64,000 nucleotides of DNA from Siniperca chuatsi (Eukaryota > Chordata > Actinopteri > Centrarchiformes > Sinipercidae). Under the pieces are notes generated by a model. The model saw nothing but the letters and a program-made list of their open reading frames with translations, was not told the DNA's origin and did not search any database. Positions 53,900-64,000 of the stretch are shown in pieces; position 1 is the first letter of the stretch, and each line of letters opens with the position of its first letter. The position numbers were made by a program, and so were the translations under genes. Location of the stretch: contig NC_058042.1 in NCBI RefSeq assembly GCF_020085105.1, positions 11,176,501 through 11,240,500 of the forward strand, in the 5' to 3' direction.

Positions 53900-56330
53900 C
53901 AGAGTCATTGCCGGTAACCTATTTAATCTGGAAGCACAAACCTCTCCGGTCCTTTCACCGACTGTGCTGCTCTCAGGAGAGGTTCAGGGAATGGAAACGC
54001 ATTCTCCGTACATAATGCAAAACAACATCAGCTGTTCAGGCATTTCTACTGACATGTTCTGTTGTAAGTAGCCTATATTACGTCTGGAGAAACGAAAAGT
54101 AACCGTTAACGGAGCATTTTGAGTTTTAGTGTAAAATCTCTGTCTGTGGACACGTGTAACGCTGAATTAGCTGGTGCCATTTTGTGTCGACGTCTGAATC
54201 AGTTTCATATAGCTTTCGTAACGTAGCTAACAGTTAAGTTACCGAAATAGGTAATCATACAGGACTCTAAAGTAATGTCCAGTATCTCAAGGCTGTGAGA
54301 TGATTAAAGGTGGTTTTCGGGCAAGGGGAACACATTCCAAAATGAATGCAAATATTGGCATAACTACGGAAATGCCCCATTGCTACCATACCCTGAACTA
54401 ACTAGTTAACATGCTAATTTGAATTTTGTAGCGAACACTGAATGTCCTAATCTCACGGTTTCGGGGGTCAACTGAGAAACTGATGTTTTTAGTGTAGTAT
54501 CTCAAAACTAGCTAAATGGTTTGGCTGATTTTCAATTGGTGGACACTATTATGTTAGCTTGCACAGTTGATTTATACTGTAGTAACGTTAACTTAACGCT
54601 AGCCGTGTAACGTTAAACCTTTTAAATCTACGTTAACTCGATTTAAATAACAAGCTAAAACTAAATGAACGTCAAGGATAAATAACTTGTTTTTCAGTTA
54701 ATCTTCAGTAAATTACACTCCATAGTGGATCAGTAACTACTTAGTCTCAATTCATATTCACCAACCCGATACTTTAAAAATAGTGTTACAGCAGATATAA
54801 CGTTATTAATAAAGAGTTCAAAGATACTTTTAGTGCTGTCAGTTTGTTCTACAGCCGTGGATATTTTTTTAATTCTCGATTATCACTGGATTATTTTTTT
54901 AAACTAAAAATCTTTATACAATTCAACGTTATGTCGATATGTTAGACATGCTGATACAGCTCTAGAAACTTATGTAGTCTCAGTGGTGACAGGCTAAATT
55001 TAACAAAGTAGGCTATCTGCTTTATAAAAGGCAGTACTGGCAAATAACCCCTCTTCTCCTGCACTCTTTCCCTAGCGGGCCATATGCCATGTGGGGGACA
55101 CCTGTATGAAACAGATGGAGGATGATGGCTGAAGTTTCTGCTTATGCAGACTGTGCTGTTGCAACACCACAGTCTGCCATGGCAGGATAATTACTTGAGA
55201 AAATGAATCTGAGAAAGGAGCTTGACAAGAGGATTGCTACCATCTGCATCAATTCACGTGTGAAAATGTATGTAAAAATGTTTACACTGTGGAGAGGTAT
55301 GCATAGGTCTTAACTGTTGTACTGATCAAGCCTTTTTGGTCTAGTCACAAGCTGCATCTTTGACAGCCTGGGCTCTCTGGTGTGAGATATCCTGGGTTTT
55401 ACTATTTCAGATGCAATATTAAATGTCCCTGCGCTTTCTGCCCGCCTCTTTTCCATGGCATCTCGGATTGAATCGGGGAGAATAATCAAACTGTCAATCA
55501 ACTTGGAGCTCACATTAAATCATGTTATCTGTGCATACTCTAGACACTATTCTATAAAGAGCCTGAATGTAACATTTTCTCCCTTTTTCAGGCTCAAGGC
55601 TAAGATATTGCAGGAGCTGTAACAGACACCATTGAACAGTCTTTGTCAAAGCTGATACTTTACAGGTGAGCACTTCAGGGCATGTTGTCTTTAGTTGGGG
55701 TTGACTTTGCATCCGCTGATAGACCTGAAGCAGGCTTCATTGGCTTCTGGGTTTGCATAGAGATGCTATACTAAACCTTCCTTGCGCTTTCTGACTGCTA
55801 CATTCTATAGCAGCACCGATTTTTGAATTGAGGAATACATGTGAGCTTGTTGGGCACGGTCCAAGGTCCAATTCACACATGTTTTTAGTGTGACTCTGGC
55901 TATTTTGTATTTCACCCATTGCATTTAAGACAGAATCAGTACATTAAACAAATATTACAGTAACTGGAAATGTCTTATTTGTTGTCTGCAGCTGTTTGAT
56001 TTGCACTATCAATAACAATCTTTACTATGTTTTTTTTTATATTTAGCCGGCAGCTTATAAAAACATTTGCCCTTGCTGTATTTTATTAAGATCTGGAGAC
56101 CCAACTACTTACTGCAGGATGACTATTTCTGTGACATTCGTGTGCTTTGTTGCATCTTTAATGTTTCATTTTCTTGCAGGTAAGCAAGACACTGCAAAAA
56201 CCTGATGGAGATTGAACCAGTGGAATATTTCTCATCCCCCCCCCCGATGCCAAACAAACTTACTTGAATGCCATATCCGATCACTGGCAGTTTCATCTGC
56301 CAAGAAATAAACTATTCAACTCCATCTGAC
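53900..56330 (+). ncRNA. Possible spliced transcript between tanc1 and gtf2f2
   Basis: Candidate exon pieces on the + strand: one ending at about 54063 (TTCTGTT/gtaagt); 55076-55267, after a strong pyrimidine tract ending ctttccctag and with donor AAAAT/gtatgt; 55592-55664 (acceptor ttttttcag, donor TTTACAG/gtgagc); and a last exon from about 56180 with AATAAA at 56306-56311. The longest frame across the second and third pieces is 31 codons (MNLRKELDKRIATICINSRV, ending KAKILQEL). It could be a lncRNA, a small-protein gene or chance splice sites; I match it to no known family. Confidence 0.3.
55310..55510 (-). CDS. Unidentified protein-like ORF fragment
   Basis: An open - frame of about 66 codons reading SLIILPDSIRDAMEKRRAES, then GTFNIASEIVKPRISHTREP and ending TRPKRLDQYNS before TAA. 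It has no own ATG near its start; a stop lies a few codons upstream and no good acceptor is visible. Rich in charged residues, it looks more like protein than the neighbouring chance frames. It may be a last exon, a gene fragment or coincidence. Confidence 0.25.
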   Translation of the reverse strand, partial: SSKLIDSLIILPDSIRDAMEKRRAESAGTFNIASEIVKPRISHTREPRLSKMQLVTRPKRLDQYNS

Positions 56331-57321
56331 GTGTTTGTGACTAAGTTTAAACATCCTACATAATGTTGAACCCTGTAATTAATGCATTGTGTGAAAGTTA
56401 CAATGAACAGTTAAAGGAAACTATCAGTTATCCACAGATGTGGAAGTAAAGTATTTTCAACTGAGATTACACTGAAAGCCATCATATTTAACCATAGACT
56501 TAAACACTGTACATATTGTCTTCGGTAGCTACAATTTTTAAATGTAAAAAATGCAGGGCCAGTTTCAACAGATAAGGCAGTAATGGGTAAAAATTAACAT
56601 TCTAGAAAACAGACAAAACCAAGGAGCTGTAGAAGAAATCTGCTTTTGTTTGAGGGTCTGCTATTTACATTATGGAGGTATTTTGTGCTGCTGTTCTAGT
56701 ATAAAGACTTAAAAAATTCTATTGAAACATTTATTGCATAAATCAAATGTAAAATTTCAAATTACAACAAACATGGGCTAATGCAGGGACACCTGAAGCA
56801 CCAATTTAGAAATTATAGTGCTGGTTTTACAAGTGTTTAGGGCGAGTTTGTCTAAAAAAAGTCATGGAAACTTTAAAAGTCTAGAAAAAAACTTCCTTTG
56901 CACATACCAACTTAGTGGAAAGAGCCATTACCTGTTATATCCTTCCCCTTAAGCTTTCTTTAAAACATTGAACCAGAGTTCGTAAATGCATCTTTCACTT
57001 CCTAAAATGCTATGTCCTGTTCCTCTGATGGCTAGAACAATTAATTAAAAATACTGGGGGTTTTTTCCTTGAGGGTGTGCTGGAGCTGTGAGAGAAACCA
57101 CATCGGGAAGAGATGGGGAACACAAAACCTCAATTTTTTTCCTACAAAATATTACAAAAACCTCTCCCTGTCAAATGCAACCTTTGCTTGACCTCATCAT
57201 CCAGTGTTTTGGGATCTGATGTAAGGAAATCAGGAGAACTCCAAGGTCCAACCAAGGCCTGGTCTGGGAGGGACCCCCATCAAATGAGAAGGTGGTGTAT
57301 CTGCCTTGGGAGGGTCAGAAA
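56100..57321 (-). other. gtf2f2: gtf2f2 3' UTR and convergent end
   Basis: Downstream of the gtf2f2 stop the sequence is AT-rich. TTTATT at 56730-56735 would serve as AATAAA on the - strand, giving a 3' UTR of about 600 nt. Confidence 0.5.
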
Positions 57322-60300
57322 CTATTCGTCAGTCTTTTCCTCGCCTTGGTAATGTCGGTATTCTGGCTTGAGCTCCCAGGTATTCTTGTGTGTTCCCTTC
57401 ACATTGTAGATGCCAATGTCACGCAAGATTTCCTTCAAGTAAATCTGAGAGAAGAGAGACCAAATATGAGAAAAGATGAAGATAATGCTCTCGTTCTGAA
57501 TCATAGCTATAATAGCTACATGTAATCAACAACTGTCACAAGAAAAAATAACATCTTTTAGACTTCAGATACCTGAGTTATATTCAAATACATTAGACAG
57601 CAGTTGAATTATTTTATCGTTCTAATATGCAACTGTATGGTGGATTATGGTAAAACAAAATTGAGAAATGTTGATCAGGTCCAACAAACAACCCATGGCT
57701 TGTTTGAGTCTAAATGACCCAGATTTAATTGCTTTTTCAGTATGTAACAAGCAGTGTTAATCAAATGTTCTGCCCTTAGCTACATTTTGAATTCATCATT
57801 GTAAATGTAATTCCCATGGCCAATAGTATTGTTTGTAATCAGTCAGTATAAACTGAGTGTTAAAGCCCTCATGTTGCCCTTTAGTCTTACCACAGGCTGT
57901 TTGGTGATATCCACCAGGTCTTTGATGTTGTAGTACTGGTGCTTCTCAAAAGCAGAAAACAACATGTCCAACACCTGTTGTTTGTCAGCTCTTGCTCTCT
58001 TGCCCTCCTCCTTCTTTTTCCTCTCATACTCAAGCTGCAGCAAAGAGGAAACAGAGGTCAGGTATCACATATGGACCCACACCTTGCAGAGCCATGCCAG
58101 TGGCTTTGCATGACTGAGTAACTGAGTAGATTAATGAAACAAGACAAGCCTGCATAGAATTTATTTCTTACATTGTAAGTATGGTTGGCCACAGGTTTGT
58201 AGTTGTTGGTGACAGGATTTTTCAACTGTTGTGACAGCCTGACTGGCTTGGACAACTCTTCAATTTGTAACCTATTAGGACAATGAGGATTACTTTACTT
58301 GCAAAGTACAGTACAAGACAAGACATATACTGTGAACACTGAGTGACCTGGAAAAAAAGAAACATCATTGCAATGTAATACAATAGCTCTGCAATTAAAA
58401 GGTGGGGTATGTAATTCTGGAGAAATCTAACTGACTTGTGTGTGCACACTATTTCAAAAATACTCACCTCTTCAGCCTCATATAGCTTTCACTGACAGCA
58501 GGTCTGCACTCTGCTCTCTGCACTACCACTCCCTCCAAGGCTATTTTATCTGAAAAAGAGGAGTTAATTAAAGCCTCAATTGAAGTCCACGTGTCCTGAT
58601 GCATTTTTAGTGCATGTTTACTTCATGAGTAAGGAAGAGTGAGCTCAGCTGTTGCATGTGTGTAAGAGAGAAAGGATGAAAGGAGACAATATTAGTTAAC
58701 AACTGGGTAATGTGTTCATAGAGGAAAAAAAAAAAATACACTCAAGAAACAGAGTTTGCGTTTGCTAGTTATATGAATCTAGTTCAGTCCAGGCGCTCTC
58801 TTAAAGTTAAAAGAAAGATGTTACAGCAATCAATGGTCAGTTTCTGAAACTCAATATTTTTTTATTTGCTTTAATCCCTCAGATACAGTAACTGCACTCA
58901 TCGTAATCTGTCAAATGTTAGTTAACATACTGAAAAAATAGAGTGAAAGCTAAATCACATAAGGCCACCATGATCTGGCTCACATATATACACACACACA
59001 CCTTATATAGAGTGTGCTATTACTATTGTTCTTCCCAAAGAAATTCCGATTCAGTCAATGCATTTCTCTGTCTTCTACCAAAAGTCTCCTAATTCAGTAA
59101 AACTGTCCTTTTCTCAATAAATTCTTAAATATCATATAACCACTTTGTTTCCTACTTTTTCCAAAGGCTATTTCCAAACCAGCCATATTGACTCAGAATG
59201 GAGGTCACACTGTACCTTCCTCGGTCCTTTAAGTTATCTACATAGATCATCTTCACCATGGCTCACTTATTGAATGTAAAATGTTTGACCCAGAGCAAGG
59301 GTTTATGCCACATTACACTGTGCTATACTGTACATAAGTATTATGTACATTAGTATTATGGCCAATAACTAAACAATATTTCAAAATTGATTTCTGCAAT
59401 TTCTTTCACTGTTTCTTTACATGCACCATGTGAAGCTGTTGATATGCTATTGTGCATTTGCATACTTAAAGAGTATGCCAATGAACTATTCAGAAGTCAG
59501 ATATAGCTTTGGCCTTCTAGGGATAAGCAAGAGTCTGCTGCCATGGTAGTTGAGGACCAACTACAACAGCTTTATTAGTTTCACCAATCGAAAAGAAAAT
59601 TATGTGAATGAGTGATTGTACACATATTGGGGTTTAAGTACACTGAGCAGGTAAAAGAAGAAGACAAATTCATTAAGAGCACATCAATGAAAGCACCACT
59701 TGATCACATCACAGAGTCTTAGCTTATTTACATGTAGTTTTGAAGAAAGCTTGCTAATGTACATAGAGTAGATCTTAACTAATATTTCGGAAAGTCAGAT
59801 ATGAATTCTCTTTGCCAACACTCTCAATTGCCAATGTCACAAGTGGACTGGGATTACAACCATCACCACGAACAGGTAGCACTCTGCTCAAGCGCAGTGT
59901 TGACCAGTCTGACCGCAGACTCTCATTTCCATCCTCCAGCCAAGATGGTGCAAAAGCTCCATATAAATTGTACAATTTTGCTCTAAGAGAGAAGAGGCCC
60001 GTGTGATGCTTCAGGGCAAAACTGGGCACTACATGAGGACAATGTGTCTACAGTTTTGGTACCAATACATGCATCTTCCAAAGCATGTATATGGGTTACT
60101 ATTGTGATACTACAAACGCTGTTTATTAATAAAAAAATAACAGACACTCAGTGTGTCTGATTCCTAGTGGTGTCACTCGCTGATGAAACGGAGGACTCAC
60201 CTGGACCTGCCCCCGCCCCCGAACCTGAGCTGCTGCCATCAGATCTCTCTTCTGACTGGCCTACAGGAAGGGAGGGAGGGATGGTAAACATGAAAATACA

Positions 60301-60752
60301 GGGGATGGAAGACGGAGGAAGGAGGGGATTGAACAATAAGAACCACACCTAGAGTTTAGTCGCACACGAAAACGTTTGATCACACAGAGCTTTTCAGCGT
60401 ATTCTCCGACGAGTACACACGCATGCGTATGAGCAAAGCAAGCATGCCCTTACAAGCAAGCACAGATACCCTGTCCCACCACAAATACACATCCACGACA
60501 GGGCTGCACAAATACTGAACTTATTATTTGAAGCAGAATACATTTTCACATGAAAAAAACCCAATGTATGTTACCAAAGCATTTCTCCATTAAAAAAACT
60601 ATTGTTAACCGTGCAGCAGTAATGACCTCTGTCCTTTTATCTTCTCTGTTAATCTACTAAATTTTACACGTTGCCACCTTATTGGCCAAGTTTCATATCA
60701 AGTTGTACTTATTAAATCTCTATGGGTAAATAAAAAACATAAAAATACAAAT

Positions 60753-60795
<43 letters not shown>

Positions 60796-63297
60796 CAACT
60801 GTGCAGCCCTCAAACACACACATACAAGATGGTGTCCCAAAGTAAGCACAGTAGCACAAGCTCACCTGCACCCATAGCAACAAAACACCTACATTACATT
60901 CAGAGGGCAGACAAGGCTGGTGAAATTCAAACCAAACCAAAGAAACACATGCACAAATTAAATCAACTCCAAATCCAGCAATGATTTGTGTTGATATTGA
61001 TCTACTCTGTTAAATGAATTCCAAATGGGGCCATTGTGCCTGATCAGATACCCAATCTGCTAAGATGATTGGCAGTGGACTGAAAAGGTCAAACCACAAA
61101 CAAATGACTGACAGAAGATCAAACACTGAAACCAAACTTTCCCTATACATAGAGACAGAAGCAGATTAGACTGAATCAAGACAGATTTCCAACAGACCAG
61201 CTCTCTTCTGTTTTCCACTGAGTGTTCACTTATCCACTATGAACAGTACATTTCTTATATGTACTGTTGTGTTAAGACTGGACAACCTCACACTATTGAG
61301 AGATCGCAACAAACAGAGACAAGCAGGTCAGGGAGGTAAGGGAAAGACTGCACGAAGACAGCAAGCTGTACAAAGTAGCGGGATATGCGCCTCCACCACC
61401 TGATCACACAGAACTTACCTCTGAGCTCTAGTACAAAAAGATATTTCACATCACAGAAAACTTATAATACAATTTGTGGATTCTTGTTACCAGTGCCTCA
61501 TCTTGCAGTGCAAGCATTCAAAGCAGAGACTTGGCTTTCTCCGGCTGGGCTCAGAGATGAAAACAGAAACTCACCTGATGAAGTCTCTGTGAAGACCGCC
61601 AATGTCTGACCTCCCACTGACTGCATGGTGAACGGGTGCTCGCGAGGCGCAGACACAGTCTTATCTTCTATACCCTCAATCACAGTCAGCTCTTCATTCA
61701 AAGTGAAAGACACCTGTAAAGAGCAGTGTCATCCACATTTAATCTTTGCAGCCCATTTCCTTACTTTTGATCTCACTGCCATTATCCTTCATCCAGTACA
61801 GCAGTATAACAGAGCATGCACACATATAGTCACTTATTATATTTGTGACAGTTCCAAATGTATTTGTACAATACTTCAAATAATCAAATAAAATTTGATT
61901 TACTGAATTTTGGCTCTCACTAAAGCAGTCCATCCCAAAGTTTGACCCATAAATAAATAATGATGAGCAAAGTCATGACATCCCAACAAAATGAGTACGA
62001 CTTCTACCCCAAATATTGCACTGTACATGGTACTGTATGTGGCAGATGTCCATCACCAGGATGCATTGTGCTTCTTTCAGACATCACTTACTTCTGCTTT
62101 TCCTTGGTTTCCTTTCCTTGGAGATAAAATAATTTGCAAAATTAGAATTAATTAATTTGCAAGAATAACAGGGTGCTTAATTTCATTTGAAATGCATTAA
62201 GGATAAAGCACTGCTTGTATAACTAGTTCACCACAATAATTTTAGCACATACTAGATTTCAAATTTCTGTCTTCCCGTTCCAAATGTATAGTTACATACT
62301 GTGTACTCACTACATCACTTTCCTTAAAACACAGTGAACACACATAAATAACTTTCAGGCTGGCTTCTGCTATTTTATTGATGCGTAGTTGTTTCACATA
62401 CTTGCAGATTCGGAGTTTCCCGACCTCGCCTCTGCCAGTCGCTTTTGCCCATTGCTGAGAGAGGTATTTGGGCACCTGCATGTAGAAACATGGGTATATT
62501 TTATGAGGGCTGCTTTCACACCTTAACAAAGGTCCACGTGTTAATAACACAAATGTAGGCACTATCCCTTTTTATATGCGGTCATTTCTCACCGCCAATT
62601 GTCCTAATCTCTGTAAAAAAAAAAAAAGAAACACTGTAACTGTGTAAACTGTGGAATTTAAAAGTGCTGTTGGGATGAAGTTATATCCAACTAACCTGAG
62701 TGATGGTATGTGTTGTAACATTATGTGTCTGGAGCCACATTCATTCACAATGCTGCAAATGTTGGCACTAAAACATGACGAAGGATTTAACTAGATTACT
62801 AAAACTTAATTTGGCAGCTAGCGTTACATGTTAGGCTGTACAAATTATTACTTCTCTACAAACAGTTGCCAAACCCTTCCATCCATTCAAAGTGCATCTT
62901 TCTCAGCTGCAAATCGCTTTCACTGCTAAACTCTGACCACACTGTTTACTTTGGTTATATCGCCAAACTGTGGTCTCTAGTTAGATCAGTAGGTTGTGGC
63001 ATGTTGTACATAAAAAATATTTTTTAACGATGAGTAGATAGTTCCCATCAGTTTATCTTGGACAGCTAACAGTAAATGGACTTAGCCAACGTTAGCTAAC
63101 GTACAACGCACGGTTTCATTCGAACGTAGCGATGGATGCTAAGCTACATTACCATTAGCCTTCGCTGTGTTTAAATTAATAACTGTTCCTATATCCCATG
63201 ATTATCGTTGTTAAAAACGGTATATACATACCTTTACAAGCCACACACCCGTATTCTGCTTGGCACCAGTTAAATCCACGTCTCCTTTCTCTGACAT
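57322..63297 (-). CDS. gtf2f2: General transcription factor IIF subunit 2 (TFIIF beta, RAP30)
   Basis: Constitutive exons on the - strand: 63232-63297, 62402-62475, 62092-62116, 61575-61713, 58468-58549, 58172-58271, 57891-58034 and 57322-57444 (stop TAG). Phases close at 753 nt, 250 residues (human 249). An extra exon at 60201-60260 would add 20 residues in frame. Residues 1-110 form the TFIIF dimerisation half (GVWLVKVPKYLSQQW, VSAPREHPF, SVGGQTLAVFTE). The middle carries VVVQRAECRP and SKPVRLSQQL. The C-terminal winged helix reads DMLFSAFEKHQYYNIKDLVD, ITKQP, GTHKNTWELKPEYRHY. With the RAP74 subunit, this protein recruits RNA polymerase II to promoters and binds DNA through the winged helix. 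The start MSEKGDVDLTGAKQNTGVW aligns with the known N-terminus. Confidence 0.97.
58550..60200 (-). other. gtf2f2 intron, non-coding
   Basis: 1.65 kb, AT-rich. I see no nested gene and no clear repeat; short TATATACACACACACA-like stretches occur near 58985. Confidence 0.5.
60201..60260 (-). other. gtf2f2: Candidate 60-nt cassette exon of gtf2f2
   Basis: Acceptor cctgtag, donor CCAG/gtgagt, both strong. It lies between exons 61575-61713 and 58468-58549. It starts and ends in phase 1, so including it inserts GQSEERSDGSSSGSGAGAGP and omitting it restores TSSDKIALEG, which matches human RAP30. All codons are open. Confidence 0.6.
60261..61574 (-). other. gtf2f2 intron between cassette and exon 4
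   Basis: 1.3 kb. It holds the (CA)n tract; the remainder is unremarkable. No single-exon KCTD4-type gene, as nested in the human locus, is present. Confidence 0.5.
60757..60793. repeat. (CA)n microsatellite
   Basis: About 18 CA units in the gtf2f2 intron upstream of the cassette exon. Confidence 0.95.
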
Positions 63298-63368
63298 GTT
63301 TTAAAATTATGCTTCTGATAGCTTATCAATGCAACCGCCACACGCATGCGTAATAGAAATACGAAAGT
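63298..63368. promoter_or_regulatory. Probable bidirectional promoter
   Basis: 71 bp separate the gtf2f2 ATG (- strand, 63297) from the ATG of a possible + transcript at 63369. The palindromic CGCATGCG core inside CACGCATGCGTAAT (63342-63355) resembles an NRF1 site, common in housekeeping bidirectional promoters. No TATA box. Confidence 0.45.
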
Positions 63369-63766
63369 ATGGCAAGTCTGAAGGTCCATCTCAATCGTAA
63401 ATCCGTTATTTATGACCAGTATGTGCAGTATATCCCTCAAACGCTGACACATAATTATGTATGGGTAAGTAAATAACACATATAAGCTTAAAAAACAAAC
63501 TGTAATCAACTTAAAAACTGCCAAATTTGTAAAAGTAGCTTATGCGATATTGCAAATCTACAGGATGACGGAGCATAAGAATGCCTTTTACAGCAATCTG
63601 TGCTACACTACTAGCAGGGTTAAGCATTGAGGGACAAATATTGATCTGGTTAGACAAAGCGGTCAGTTTAAACTACAGTTTAACTCATTATACTTCAACC
63701 CAGCAAGTCCCCGAGGACATCTTCAGCTACTATGAGCAGATGGATAAAGAAGAAGAGGAGGAGTAA
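63369..63766 (+). CDS. Unidentified small gene divergent from gtf2f2
   Basis: A short open exon from ATG 63369 (MASLKVHLNRKSVIYDQYVQ) runs to a consensus donor TATGG/gtaagt at 63475. Downstream, a 61-codon frame from ATG 63581 to TAA 63766 reads MPFTAICATLLAGLSIEGQI, then LIWLDKAVSLNYSLTHYTST and an acidic end MDKEEEEE. It has a hydrophobic N-terminal segment that could span a membrane. I could not find a splice that joins both in one frame, so the first piece may be 5' UTR. A further donor-like CAG/gtacac lies at about 63801. I recognise no family. Confidence 0.3.
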
Positions 63767-64000
63767 GAGACTCAGATTGTGTCCTTTTAGAGATCGTCAG
63801 GTACACATCTGTTTTATTTCCTTTTTGCCGTTTCACAACTACATATTTAACAGTACTGCTGACCAGTTTTTAAAGCATACGGCTACGATTTTCTGTCTTT
63901 GAGATTTTTGTACCATAGGCCTAATAATATGATTAACGCATTTGGTACACTCTACTGGGTGAAAACGGAACTACACCTTAACTAGTTAACAGAAAATTCA

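Noticed and set aside
57322-63297. A KCTD4-like gene nested in gtf2f2, as in human
   Set aside because: No long single-exon frame or BTB-type motif is visible on either strand of the introns.

Overview
The window is vertebrate nuclear DNA, most likely from a teleost fish. It has split genes with GT-AG introns, AT-rich introns full of microsatellites, and several palindromic MITE families that I recognise as teleost repeats. I reconstructed four protein-coding genes exon by exon. In every case the exon lengths, intron phases and encoded protein agree with a vertebrate family.

Left part (1-18 kb, + strand). The first 3.4 kb is the 3' end of baz2b, a chromatin reader: PHD finger, basic linker, bromodomain, stop at 3368. 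Its 3' UTR runs to about 4.6 kb. After a repeat-bearing gap comes complete wdsub1 (ATG 7778, stop 16774), coding for 480 residues of WD repeats, a SAM domain and a U-box ubiquitin-ligase domain.

Middle (19-53 kb, - strand). A complete tanc1 has 27 coding exons and 1886 residues: Ser-rich N-terminus, P-loop STAND NTPase, ankyrin repeats, TPRs and a C-terminal PDZ ligand ESNV. It is a postsynaptic scaffold and lies tail-to-tail with wdsub1. Its introns carry a decayed Tc1/mariner-type element, a piggyBac-like MITE, three copies of a longer palindromic MITE, and a non-coding sequence present twice.

Right part (53-64 kb). Between the tanc1 promoter (about 53.0 kb) and the gtf2f2 3' end (about 56.7 kb) is an unexplained interval. 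It holds a plausible spliced + strand transcript and a protein-like - strand ORF. Complete gtf2f2 (TFIIF beta, RAP30; - strand, 57322-63297) follows, with an optional 60-nt in-frame exon. A divergent + strand transcription unit appears to start 72 bp from its ATG.

The order baz2b-wdsub1-tanc1 matches human 2q24, while human GTF2F2 lies on chromosome 13, so the tanc1-gtf2f2 junction is a synteny break relative to mammals. The four proteins share no pathway: chromatin reading, ubiquitin ligation, synaptic scaffolding and general transcription. I see no operon-like or defence-like system, and no rRNA, tRNA or CRISPR array.
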